Below the pieces are notes generated by a model. That model had not been told where the DNA came from and searched no databases. It saw nothing but the letters and a program-made list of their open reading frames with translations. A program made the position numbers and the translations under genes. A stretch of 53,045 nt of DNA from Sphingomonas sp. GTDB taxonomy: Bacteria > Pseudomonadota > Alphaproteobacteria > Sphingomonadales > Sphingomonadaceae. The DNA lies in assembly GCF_026460985.1 (NCBI RefSeq), contig NZ_JAPKNM010000039.1, positions 1 through 53,045 on the forward strand, written 5' to 3'. How positions within the stretch are numbered: position 1 is the stretch's first letter; each line of letters starts with the position of its first letter. Of this stretch, positions 40,196 to 49,093 are shown one piece after another.

Positions 40196-42526
40196 ATGCG
40201 GATTGTCGGGGCACGGCGGGTACGTCATCTGGGTTGGGCAATGCTGCTCTGCAGTTCCGCGGCGGTGGCGCAGGCTTCCGATCCGCTTCCGCTGACTCCG
40301 CTTCCGCAATCGGTGGTGCGCGGGACGGGCAGCTTCACGGTGCAGGACGGCGCGGCGATCGGCACGGCGGCGGGCGACCAGGGCGCCGCGGCGGCGGCGC
40401 GCGTGCTGGCGGCGCATGTGAAGACCGAGCGCGGGCTGACGCTGGCCCCGCGCGAAGGCAGCGGCGCGATAACGCTGACGCGCGACGCTTCGGTGCGCGG
40501 CGACGAGGCCTATCGCCTCGTGGTGGACGGGAAGGGCATCCGCGTCAGCGCCTCGGGCGACCGCGGGCTGCTCTATGGCGCGATGACGGTGGCGCAGCTG
40601 CTGAGCCCCGATCGCGGCATCGGCAAGCCGGTCAAGGTGCCGGCGGTGACGATCGAGGACGCGCCGCGCTTCGGCTGGCGCGGGCTGATGATGGACGTGG
40701 CGCGCCACTACCAGCCGATCGAATCGATCCATGCGGTGGTCGACCAGATGGCGTCGGTGAAGCTCAACACGCTGCACCTGCACCTGACCGACGACCAGGG
40801 CTGGCGCTTTGAAGTGAAGCGCTATCCCAAGCTCACCGAAGTGGGTGCGTGGCGCACGCCGCCCTCGTCCGGCGGCGCGCCCGGGGCGAAGGTGGGCGGC
40901 TTCTACACGCAGGAGCAATTGAAGGCGCTGGTCGCCTATGCCGCCGAGCGCGGCATCACGATCGTTCCCGAGATCGACCTGCCGGGCCATGCCCAGGCGC
41001 TCGTCGCCGCCTATCCCGAGCTCGGCGTGTTCGGCGACCGGCCCGAAGTGTCGCACGATTGGGGGATCAATCCCTATCTGCTCAACCCGGGGCCCAAGGG
41101 TGTCGCCTTCGTCAAGGAAGTCCTCGACGAGCTGATGGCGGTGTTCCCGGGAACCTATATCCATCTGGGCGGCGACGAGGCGATCAAGGACCAGTGGCAG
41201 CGCTCGGCCGAGGTCCAGGCGCAGATCAAGAAGCTGGGGCTCAAGGACGAGAACGAGCTGCAGAGCTGGCTGATCGACGAATTCGGCAATTATCTGGCGG
41301 GCAAGGGCCGGCGGCTGATCGGCTGGGACGAGATCCTCGAGGGCGGGCTGCCCCCCTCAGCCTCGGTGATGTCGTGGCGCGGCGAGAAGGGCGCGGTCGA
41401 CGCGGCCAACCAGAATCACGATGTGGTGCTGAGCCCCGCGCCGACGCTCTATCTCGACAGCCTGCAGAGCGACCGCGGCGACGAGCCGCCGGGGCGGCTT
41501 TCGATCCAGACGCTCGCCGACGTCTACAAATACGAGCCGATGCCCGCGGGGATCGACGGCGAGAAGGCCAAGCACGTGCTCGGCGCGCAGGCCAATGCGT
41601 GGAGCGAATATCTCGTCACGCCCTATCAGGTGCAGCACATGATCTTCCCGCGCGCCGCGGCGCTCGCCGAGATCACCTGGTCGGCCAAGGAGAAGCGCGA
41701 CTTTACGAGCTTCCTCGCGCGGCTCGATCCGCAGATCCAGCGCTGGCGGCGCTCGGGCCTGGAGGTCGCGGACAGCGCCTTCGCGGTGGGCTTCCAGCTC
41801 CAGGGCACGCGCGGCGACGCGCTGCGCGCCAACCGGGCGCGCGTCGCGCTCGCGACCCAGGCGCCTTATGGCACGATCCGCTACACGCTCGACGGCAAGA
41901 CGCCCACGGCCAGGTCGTCGGCGTTCAAGGCGCCGCTGGACCTGAAGCCCGGCGTGACGATCCGCGCCGCAGCGTTCGACGCGGCGGGCAACGTCACCGC
42001 CCAGCCGCGCAGCTTCGATACCAGCCGGGCGGCTTTGCTTACCCGCACCAGCTCGGAGCTGATCACCTGTCCGCGTGGCGCCTATGGTCTCCGCGTGCCG
42101 CTGACCTCTGAGGCGACCGACAATGCGCCGGTGTTCAACGTCAACCTGTTCGACACGTGCAGCGTCTATCCCGCCGCGCCGCTCGACATCGCGAAGAGCT
42201 TCACGATCGATGTCGCGCGGCTGCCGCGGCATTATGGGCTCGCGCACGATACCAAGGCGCTGCGCGAACATTACAACGTGACCGCGCATGGCGAGCTCGT
42301 CATCACCGCGCGCTGCATCGCGGCGGAGAAGGACAAGACGATCAAGCCGATCGTCGTCGCCAGCTTCGCATTGCCCGATCCGGCGACGGCGCCGGCGCGG
42401 TTCAGCTTCTCGGGCGCGCTGCCGGCGATGGCGGGGGACGAGGATCTGTGCTTCCAGTTCACTTCGCCGCTTTCCGACCCCTTCTACGCGGTCGAGCGCG
42501 CCACCTTGCGTGAGGCCGCGCAGTGA
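40196..42526 (+). CDS. GH20 beta-N-acetylhexosaminidase
   Basis: Exo-beta-N-acetylglucosaminidase removing terminal GlcNAc from N-glycan antennae or core. 776 residues: Sec signal (about 1-27, SSAAVAQA), GH20b domain about 30-155, barrel about 158-515 with catalytic D327-E328 in HLGGDEA, then C-terminal beta-sandwich domains (chitobiase C-like, APYGTIRYTLDGKTP) about 535-775. WDEILEGGLPPSASVMSWRG and the Trp at NAWSEY complete the active site. GGGAGG precedes the ATG. First gene of the six-gene operon, divergent from the GntR regulator. It ends with a 4-nt overlap (GTGA) with the next gene. Confidence 0.95.
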   Translation: MRIVGARRVRHLGWAMLLCSSAAVAQASDPLPLTPLPQSVVRGTGSFTVQDGAAIGTAAGDQGAAAAARVLAAHVKTERGLTLAPREGSGAITLTRDASVRGDEAYRLVVDGKGIRVSASGDRGLLYGAMTVAQLLSPDRGIGKPVKVPAVTIEDAPRFGWRGLMMDVARHYQPIESIHAVVDQMASVKLNTLHLHLTDDQGWRFEVKRYPKLTEVGAWRTPPSSGGAPGAKVGGFYTQEQLKALVAYAAERGITIVPEIDLPGHAQALVAAYPELGVFGDRPEVSHDWGINPYLLNPGPKGVAFVKEVLDELMAVFPGTYIHLGGDEAIKDQWQRSAEVQAQIKKLGLKDENELQSWLIDEFGNYLAGKGRRLIGWDEILEGGLPPSASVMSWRGEKGAVDAANQNHDVVLSPAPTLYLDSLQSDRGDEPPGRLSIQTLADVYKYEPMPAGIDGEKAKHVLGAQANAWSEYLVTPYQVQHMIFPRAAALAEITWSAKEKRDFTSFLARLDPQIQRWRRSGLEVADSAFAVGFQLQGTRGDALRANRARVALATQAPYGTIRYTLDGKTPTARSSAFKAPLDLKPGVTIRAAAFDAAGNVTAQPRSFDTSRAALLTRTSSELITCPRGAYGLRVPLTSEATDNAPVFNVNLFDTCSVYPAAPLDIAKSFTIDVARLPRHYGLAHDTKALREHYNVTAHGELVITARCIAAEKDKTIKPIVVASFALPDPATAPARFSFSGALPAMAGDEDLCFQFTSPLSDPFYAVERATLREAAQ

Positions 42527-45111
42527 GGGCAGGCGCGCTCGCGCTGCTGCCCGCGCTCCTCGCCAGCGTCGCCGCCTGGGCCGCGCCGCGCGAGACGGTG
42601 TCGCTCGACGGCGCCTGGGAAGTGCGGATCGATCCCGCCGACGCGGCGGCGAAGGCGCATCCCAAGGAGGCAGGCTGGTTTCCCGCGCGGGTGCCCGGCA
42701 GCGTCCAGCAGGACCTGATCGCCGCCGGCCGCGTCCCCGATCCGTTCAAGGGGATCAACGAGGCGCCGATCCAATGGGCGGGGCTGACCAGCTGGCAGTT
42801 CCGGCGGGTGATCGACGTGACCCCGGCGATGCTGGCGCGCGACCATGTCGAACTGGTGTTCGACGGGCTCGACACCTTCGCGACGGTGACGCTGAACGGC
42901 AGGCAGCTGCTGACCGCCGACAATGCCCATCGCCGTTGGCGAGTCGACGCCAGGGCGGCGCTCAAGCCGGGGCGCAACGAGCTGATCGTCCGCTTCGCCT
43001 CGCCGATCCGGACGCTCCAGCCGATGGTGCTGGCCGAGGTCAATCCGCTGCCGGGCGAATATGATTCCGCGTTCGGCGACGAGCCCAAGGGCAAGCAGAC
43101 CTCGCCTTATATCCGCAAGCCCAAATATCATTACAGCTGGGACTGGGCGCCGCGGCTGGTGAATATCGGGCTGTGGCGGCCGGTGCGGCTCGAGGCGTGG
43201 GACGAGGCGCGGATCGACGGCTTCCGCGTCGACCAGGAAGCGATCAACGATGCGGAGGCGCGGCTGGTGGCGCGCTGGCGGATCGTCGCGGGCGGTCCGG
43301 CGAACGTGACGCTGCGCGCGCGCGTTACCGGGCCGGACGGCCGGCAGGTCGAGGTGAGTCGCGCCGCCAGCCTTGTCGCGGGCGAGAATTGGGTGAGCGC
43401 GCCGCTGGCGATCGAGAAGCCGCAGCGCTGGTGGCCCGTCGGCTATGGCGCGCAGCCGCTCTATGCGGTCGAGGCGTTGCTGAACACCGGGGGCGAGACC
43501 AGCGACCGCGTGACCCAGCGGATCGGGCTGCGCACCACCGAGTTCATCCGCAAGGACGGCAGTTTCGGCTTCCGGATCAACGGCGTGCCGATCTTCGCCA
43601 AGGGCGCGAACCTGATCCCCTTCGACAGCTTCCCCGCGCGCGTGCCCGAGGCGCAGATGCGTGCGATCCTGGAAAGCGCGCGCGACGCCAACATGAACAT
43701 GATCCGCGTCTGGGGCGGCGGTTATTATCTCGACGACGCTTTCTACCGGATGGCCGACGAGATGGGCCTGATGATCTGGCAGGACTTCATGTTCGGCGGG
43801 GCGGTGACGCCGCCCGACGCGGCGTTCCGCGACAATGTGCGGGTCGAGGCCGAGGAGCAGGTCGAGCGGCTCCAGCCGCACCCGGCGGTGGTCGGCTGGG
43901 CCGGCGGCAACGAAGTGCTGTCGGGCTGGGAGAACTGGTCCGATCGCAAGGCATTCAAGAAACGCGTCGGCGCCGACGAGCAGGAGCGGATCGGCGCGGG
44001 CATGGCGGTGCTGTTCGATCGGGTGCTGCGCGACGCGGTGCTGACCCGCGCGCCGGGCACGCCCTATTGGCCGGGCTCGCCCTCGACCGACTATGAGGGC
44101 CCGACCGACACCGACAAGGACGGCGACCGGCATTTCTGGGACGTGTGGTCGGGATCCAAGCCGGTCGAGCGCTATCTCGATACCTGCCCGCGCTTCATGT
44201 CCGAATATGGCTTCCAGGCGATGCCCGACCTGTCGACGATCCGCGGCTTCGCGGGCAAGGGCCCGCTCGCGATCGACAGCCCGGTGCTCAAGGCGCACCA
44301 GAAATTCCTGGCGGGCGAGGGCAATGCACGGCTCCAGCTCTATCTCGACCAAAGGCTGCGCAAGCCCAGGGACTTCGCCGACCTGGTCTATCTGACCCAG
44401 GTCAACCAGGCGCAGGCGATCGAGATGGCGGCGCGCCACCATCGCGCCTGCCGCCCGGTGACGCTCGGCTCGCTCTACTGGCAGCTCAACGACACCTGGC
44501 CGGCGATCTCCTGGGCGAGCGTGGATTACAACGGCCAGTGGAAGCTGCTCCATTATGCGGCGCGGCGCTTCTTCGCGCCGCAGGCGATCGTCGCCGAGCA
44601 CAAGGACGGCGCCACGCGCGTCGCGCTCGTCTCCGACGCGACCACGCCGATCGCTGCCGAGTGGCGCATCCGCGCGTTCGACATGGCGGGCAAGCCGCTC
44701 GGCGCGAAGGGCGCGCAGGTGACGCTCGAGCCTTTGGCCGCGCAGGAGGCGGCGAGCGTGGCCGACGCCGATCTGTTCGCGGGCGCCGATCCCAAGGCGA
44801 GTTTCGCCGTGGCCGAACTGCTGGTCGACGGGCGCAGCGTCTCGCGCAGCATCGTCGAGCGCGTGCTGCCCAAGGACATGGCCTATCCGGCGCCGGGGCT
44901 CACCGCGCGCTGGGAGGGCAAGCGCGTGACGGTCACTGCGAGCGCGCTCGCCCGCGTGGTGATGCTCGACTTCGGCGAGCTGGCCGCGCAGCCGAGCGAC
45001 GACGGCTTCGACCTCCTCCCCGGCGAGAGCGTGACGGTCGACGTCCGCTCCGACGCCTCCGCCGCGGCGCTCCGGCGCGCGCTGACGCTCCGTACCTTGG
45101 GACCGCAATGA
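42523..45111 (+). CDS. GH2 beta-mannosidase
   Basis: Cleaves the core Man-beta-1,4-GlcNAc bond of N-glycans once the alpha-mannoses are gone. The 862-residue protein starts with GTG overlapping the GH20 stop and has a Sec signal ending near AWA. Galactose-binding-like domain about 25-190, Ig domain, barrel about 305-660 with acid/base E464 in WAGGNEVLSGW and nucleophile E561 in FMSEYGFQAMP, then a C-terminal mannosidase Ig domain. WDWAPRLVNIGLW and RVWGGGYYLDD are beta-mannosidase signatures that separate it from galactosidases and glucuronidases. Overlaps the next gene by 4 nt. Confidence 0.94.
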   Translation: MRAGALALLPALLASVAAWAAPRETVSLDGAWEVRIDPADAAAKAHPKEAGWFPARVPGSVQQDLIAAGRVPDPFKGINEAPIQWAGLTSWQFRRVIDVTPAMLARDHVELVFDGLDTFATVTLNGRQLLTADNAHRRWRVDARAALKPGRNELIVRFASPIRTLQPMVLAEVNPLPGEYDSAFGDEPKGKQTSPYIRKPKYHYSWDWAPRLVNIGLWRPVRLEAWDEARIDGFRVDQEAINDAEARLVARWRIVAGGPANVTLRARVTGPDGRQVEVSRAASLVAGENWVSAPLAIEKPQRWWPVGYGAQPLYAVEALLNTGGETSDRVTQRIGLRTTEFIRKDGSFGFRINGVPIFAKGANLIPFDSFPARVPEAQMRAILESARDANMNMIRVWGGGYYLDDAFYRMADEMGLMIWQDFMFGGAVTPPDAAFRDNVRVEAEEQVERLQPHPAVVGWAGGNEVLSGWENWSDRKAFKKRVGADEQERIGAGMAVLFDRVLRDAVLTRAPGTPYWPGSPSTDYEGPTDTDKDGDRHFWDVWSGSKPVERYLDTCPRFMSEYGFQAMPDLSTIRGFAGKGPLAIDSPVLKAHQKFLAGEGNARLQLYLDQRLRKPRDFADLVYLTQVNQAQAIEMAARHHRACRPVTLGSLYWQLNDTWPAISWASVDYNGQWKLLHYAARRFFAPQAIVAEHKDGATRVALVSDATTPIAAEWRIRAFDMAGKPLGAKGAQVTLEPLAAQEAASVADADLFAGADPKASFAVAELLVDGRSVSRSIVERVLPKDMAYPAPGLTARWEGKRVTVTASALARVVMLDFGELAAQPSDDGFDLLPGESVTVDVRSDASAAALRRALTLRTLGPQ

Positions 45112-47672
45112 TGATCCCCCTGATCCTGCTCGCCGCCGCCGAGCCCGACCCCGATGCCGTGGCCAGGGCGGTGGCGACGATGACCGTCGAGGAGAAGGCG
45201 GCGCAGCTCCAGAGCACCGCGCCCGCCGATGCCGAGGCGGGCATCCCCGCCTATGACTGGTGGAACGAGGGGCTGCACGGCCTCGCGCGCAACGGCCATG
45301 CGACGGTCTTCCCCCAGGCGATCGGGCTGGCCGCGACCTGGGACACCGGACTGATGCAGCGCGTCGGCGACGTGGTCGCGACCGAGGCGCGCGCCAAGTT
45401 CAACGCGCGGCCCATCGGCGCCGACCGGCGGATCTACGAGGGGCTGACGATCTGGTCGCCCAACATCAACATCTTCCGCGATCCGCGCTGGGGCAGGGGC
45501 CAGGAGACCTATGGCGAGGACCCGTACCTCACCGGGCATCTCGGCGTCGCCTTCGTCCAGGGGCTGCAGGGCCCCGACCCCGCGCACCCCAAGGTGATCG
45601 CCACGCCCAAGCATTTCGCCGTGCACAGCGGGCCCGAGGCGGGGCGCGACGGCTTCGACGTCGATCCGAGCCCGCAGGATCTGGAATCGACCTATCTTCC
45701 CGCCTTCCGGCTGACGGTGACCGAGGGCAAGGCGCGCTCGCTGATGTGCGCGTACAATTCGATCCACGGCGTTCCCGTGTGCGCGCTGCCGTCGCTGATG
45801 ATCGAGCGGCTGCGCACCGACTGGGGCTTCACCGGCCTCACCGTCTCGGACTGCGACGCGGTCGCCAATATCCACCTGTTCCACCATTACCGGCTCGACG
45901 GCGCCGCCGCGGCGGCCGCGGCGATCCGGGGCGGCAACGACCTCAATTGCGGATCGGCCTATGCCGCTTTGCCCCAGGCAGTGAAGCGCGGGCTGGTGAC
46001 CGAGGCGGAGATCGACACCGCGCTGATCCGCGCGCTCTCCGCCCGGGAGGCGCTGGGCACCTTGTTCGGCGCGCAGAGCCCGTGGAACCGGATCGCGCCG
46101 AGCGAAATCGGCACGCCCGCGCACCGGGCGCTGGCGCTCGAGGCCGCGCGCAAGGCGATCGTATTGCTCAAGAACGACGCGAACCGGCTGCCGCTCGCCA
46201 AGGGCAGCCGCATCGCGGTGATCGGCGCCGATGCCGACGATCTCAACGTGCTCGAGGCCAATTACCACGGCACCGCCAGGGATCCGGTGACGCCGCTGGA
46301 GGGCATCCGCCGCCAGTTCGGCGCGGCCAATGTGCGATACGCGCAGGGATCGATCCTCGCCGACGGCGCGCCCGTGGTGGTGCCCGAGACGGCGTTCACG
46401 GCGGAGGGCAAGCCCGGGCTGAAGGCCGAGTATTTCGCGAGCGCCACCGTGGCGGGCGCGGCGATCGCGGTGCGGCAGGATCGACGGATCGACTTCAACT
46501 ATACCCGCGTCGCGCCGCTGCCCGGGCTGGACGCCAGGGGCTTCGCGGTCCGCTGGACGGGCGAGCTCGTGCCGCCGGGGCCGGGCCGCTACACGCTGGC
46601 GATCGACATCCCGGCGTGCTGGAAGGATTGCACCCGGCACGACGCCGTGCGGCTGTGGATCGACGGCAAGCCGCTCCATCAGGGGCCGCTCGGCAAGGCG
46701 CGCGTCGAGGTCCCGCTCGCCAGCGACGGACGGCGCCACGATTTCCGCCTCGAGCTCGACCATCACGGCGAGGACGAAGGCATCAGGTTGCTCTGGCTTC
46801 CCCCGGCCGAGCCCCTGCTCGAACAGGCGGTGGCGGCGGCGCGGGAATCGGACGTGGTGGTCGCAATGCTCGGCCTCTCGCCCGATCTCGAGGGCGAGGC
46901 GCTGCAAGTGAGCGTGCCCGGCTTCGTCGGCGGCGACCGGACCGACATCGCCTTGCCGCTGGTGCAGCAGCGGCTGCTCCAGGCGCTTCGCGATACGGGC
47001 AAGCCGGTCGTCCTCGTGCTGACCAGCGGCAGCGCGGTGGCGGTCGATCCGGCGATGGCCGACGCGATCCTCGCCGCCTGGTATCCGGGCGAGGCGGGCG
47101 GCACCGCGATCGCCGAGACGCTGGCGGGGCTCAACAACCCCTCGGGACGCCTGCCGGTCACTTTCTACAAGACCACGTCGGACCTGCCGGCGTTCGTCGA
47201 TTACGGGATGAAGGAGCGCACCTATCGCTTCTTCACCGGCACGCCGCTCTGGGGCTTCGGCCATGGGCTCAGCTATACCAGCTTCGGCTATGCGGGCCTG
47301 ACGGCCAAGGCGACGAACACCGCCGCGCCGATCGAAGTGCGGGTGACGGTGCGCAACAGCGGGGCGCGGGCGGGCGAGGAGGTGGTGCAGGCGTATCTGG
47401 TGCCGCCGGCCGCCAAGGGCGCGGGCTTCACGACGCCCGTGCTCCAGCGCCAATTGGCCGGCTTCCGCCGCGTCGCGCTGGCCCCGGGCAAGGCGCAGGC
47501 GCTGCGCTTCACGCTCGATCCGCGCAGCATCAGCGTGGTCGCGCGCGACGGCACGCGCAGCGTGGTGCCGGGCGCGTACCGCCTCTGGGTGGGCGGTGGA
47601 CAGCCGGGCACGGCGCCCGGCCAATGGGTCGACTTCACGCTGGGCGGGGAGGCGCAGGAGCTGCCGAAATGA
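45108..47672 (+). CDS. GH3 glycosidase with PA14 insert, candidate beta-1,2-xylosidase of N-glycans
   Basis: An 854-residue GH3 protein: barrel about 20-300 with nucleophile D248 in TVSDCDAV and KHFAVHSGPE; alpha/beta sandwich split by a PA14 domain (about 435-560, KAEYFASATV to WIDGKPLHQG); C-terminal FnIII-like domain about 725-850. The VSDCDA motif and NPNIN-like SPNINIFRDPRWGRGQETYGEDP are those of the xylosidase-like GH3 branch. In the Xanthomonas nix cluster the GH3 enzyme at this position (NixI) removes beta-1,2-xylose from plant N-glycans, and the same job is inferred here. The signal is very short (MMIPLILLAAAE); export is therefore uncertain. It overlaps both neighbours by 4 nt. Confidence 0.9.
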   Translation: MMIPLILLAAAEPDPDAVARAVATMTVEEKAAQLQSTAPADAEAGIPAYDWWNEGLHGLARNGHATVFPQAIGLAATWDTGLMQRVGDVVATEARAKFNARPIGADRRIYEGLTIWSPNINIFRDPRWGRGQETYGEDPYLTGHLGVAFVQGLQGPDPAHPKVIATPKHFAVHSGPEAGRDGFDVDPSPQDLESTYLPAFRLTVTEGKARSLMCAYNSIHGVPVCALPSLMIERLRTDWGFTGLTVSDCDAVANIHLFHHYRLDGAAAAAAAIRGGNDLNCGSAYAALPQAVKRGLVTEAEIDTALIRALSAREALGTLFGAQSPWNRIAPSEIGTPAHRALALEAARKAIVLLKNDANRLPLAKGSRIAVIGADADDLNVLEANYHGTARDPVTPLEGIRRQFGAANVRYAQGSILADGAPVVVPETAFTAEGKPGLKAEYFASATVAGAAIAVRQDRRIDFNYTRVAPLPGLDARGFAVRWTGELVPPGPGRYTLAIDIPACWKDCTRHDAVRLWIDGKPLHQGPLGKARVEVPLASDGRRHDFRLELDHHGEDEGIRLLWLPPAEPLLEQAVAAARESDVVVAMLGLSPDLEGEALQVSVPGFVGGDRTDIALPLVQQRLLQALRDTGKPVVLVLTSGSAVAVDPAMADAILAAWYPGEAGGTAIAETLAGLNNPSGRLPVTFYKTTSDLPAFVDYGMKERTYRFFTGTPLWGFGHGLSYTSFGYAGLTAKATNTAAPIEVRVTVRNSGARAGEEVVQAYLVPPAAKGAGFTTPVLQRQLAGFRRVALAPGKAQALRFTLDPRSISVVARDGTRSVVPGAYRLWVGGGQPGTAPGQWVDFTLGGEAQELPK

Positions 47673-49093
47673 TCGACCGCCGCACCCTCATGGGCGCCGG
47701 GCTCGCGCTCGCCGCGGCACCCGCCTTCGCGCAGACCGCGCCGGTGCCCGCCAGCCGGCGGCCCGCGCCCGGCGACCGCCGCTTCACGAGCAAGGCGGTG
47801 GAGCGCGAGATCGATCGGATTTCGAAGCGGATCGCCGATCCCAAGCTGCGCTGGATGTTCGGCAATTGCTATCCGAACACGCTCGACACGACGGTGAAGA
47901 TGTCCATGGTCGACGGCGCGCCCGACGCCTTCGTCATCACCGGCGACATACCCTGCCTGTGGCTGCGCGACTCCTCGGCGCAGGTGAAGCCCTATCTGCA
48001 CCTGGCGAAGCAGGATGCCGGGCTGCGCACGCTCTATCGCGGGCTGATCGCGCGCCAGAGCCGCTCGATCCTGATCGACCCCTATGCCAACGCCTTCATG
48101 GAAGACCCGTCGGCGAAGACCAATCTCAGCTGGGCGCTCAAGGACCAGACCCAAATGCTGCCCGGCGTCGCCGAGCGCAAATGGGAAGTGGATTCGCTCT
48201 GCTATCCGATGCGGTTGGCGCACGGCTATTGGCAGGCGACGCGCGACGCCGCGCCGTTCGATGCGCGCTGGGCCGAAGCCGCGCGGCTGAGCATCCGCAC
48301 CTTCCGCGAGCAGCAGCGCAAGCATGACAAGGGCCCCTATCGCTTCCTGCGCGAGAGCAATCGCCCGACCGAGACGATGATGCTCGACGGCTATGGTGCG
48401 CCGAGCCGGCCGGTGGGGCTGATCCACAGCGGTTTCCGACCTTCGGACGATGCCTGCGTCTTCCCCTTCCTGATCCCCGCCAATTATTTCGCCGTCACCG
48501 CGCTGCGCGAGCTCGCGGTGGTGGCGAAGGCGGCGCGCGGCGATGCGGCGCTCGCGGGCGAGGCGGTGGCGCTGGCCGACGAGGTCGCGGCGGCGCTGCG
48601 CGAGCATGCGACGATGCGCCTGCGCGACGGGCGCGAGGTGATCGCCTATGAAGTCGACGGCATCGGCAATGCGCTCTTCATGGACGACGCCAACGTGCCG
48701 TCGCTGTCTAGCCTGGCCTATCTCGGCTGCCTCGACGTGTCCGACCCCTTGTGGCGGCGCACGGCGGAGGCGGCGTGGAGCGAGGCCAATCCCTATTGGT
48801 CGCGCGGGCGCGCGCTCGAGGGCATTGGCGGCCCGCATGTCGGGCTGGGCCAGGTCTGGCCGATGTCGCTGATCATGCGCGCGCTTTCGACGCGCGACGC
48901 CACGACGATCCGCGCCTGCCTGAAGATGCTGCGCGACAGCGACGCCGGGACGGGCTTCATCCACGAGGCGGCGGACCAGGACGACCCTGCTAAGTTCACG
49001 CGCGACTGGTTCGCCTGGGCGAACGGGCTGTTCGGCGAGCTGATCGTTCATCTTGCCGACACCCAGCCTCAGCTTCTTTCGGAACCGCTATGA
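47669..49093 (+). CDS. GH125 exo-alpha-1,6-mannosidase, Tat-type signal
   Basis: Removes the alpha-1,6-mannose of the N-glycan core. 474 residues, twin-arginine-type leader (MIDRRTLMGAGLALAAAPAFAQ), then one (alpha/alpha)6 GH125 domain. Family signatures: FGNCYPNTLDTTV, PCLWLRDSSAQVKPYL with the catalytic-region Asp, FRPSDDACVFPFLIPANYFA, MDDANVPSLSSLAYLG, GIGGPHVGLGQVWPMSLIMRAL and AWANGLFGELI at the C-terminus. Corresponds to NixJ of Xanthomonas. Length and motifs are complete. ATG overlaps the GH3 stop (ATGA) and the stop overlaps the next ATG. Confidence 0.93.
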   Translation: MIDRRTLMGAGLALAAAPAFAQTAPVPASRRPAPGDRRFTSKAVEREIDRISKRIADPKLRWMFGNCYPNTLDTTVKMSMVDGAPDAFVITGDIPCLWLRDSSAQVKPYLHLAKQDAGLRTLYRGLIARQSRSILIDPYANAFMEDPSAKTNLSWALKDQTQMLPGVAERKWEVDSLCYPMRLAHGYWQATRDAAPFDARWAEAARLSIRTFREQQRKHDKGPYRFLRESNRPTETMMLDGYGAPSRPVGLIHSGFRPSDDACVFPFLIPANYFAVTALRELAVVAKAARGDAALAGEAVALADEVAAALREHATMRLRDGREVIAYEVDGIGNALFMDDANVPSLSSLAYLGCLDVSDPLWRRTAEAAWSEANPYWSRGRALEGIGGPHVGLGQVWPMSLIMRALSTRDATTIRACLKMLRDSDAGTGFIHEAADQDDPAKFTRDWFAWANGLFGELIVHLADTQPQLLSEPL

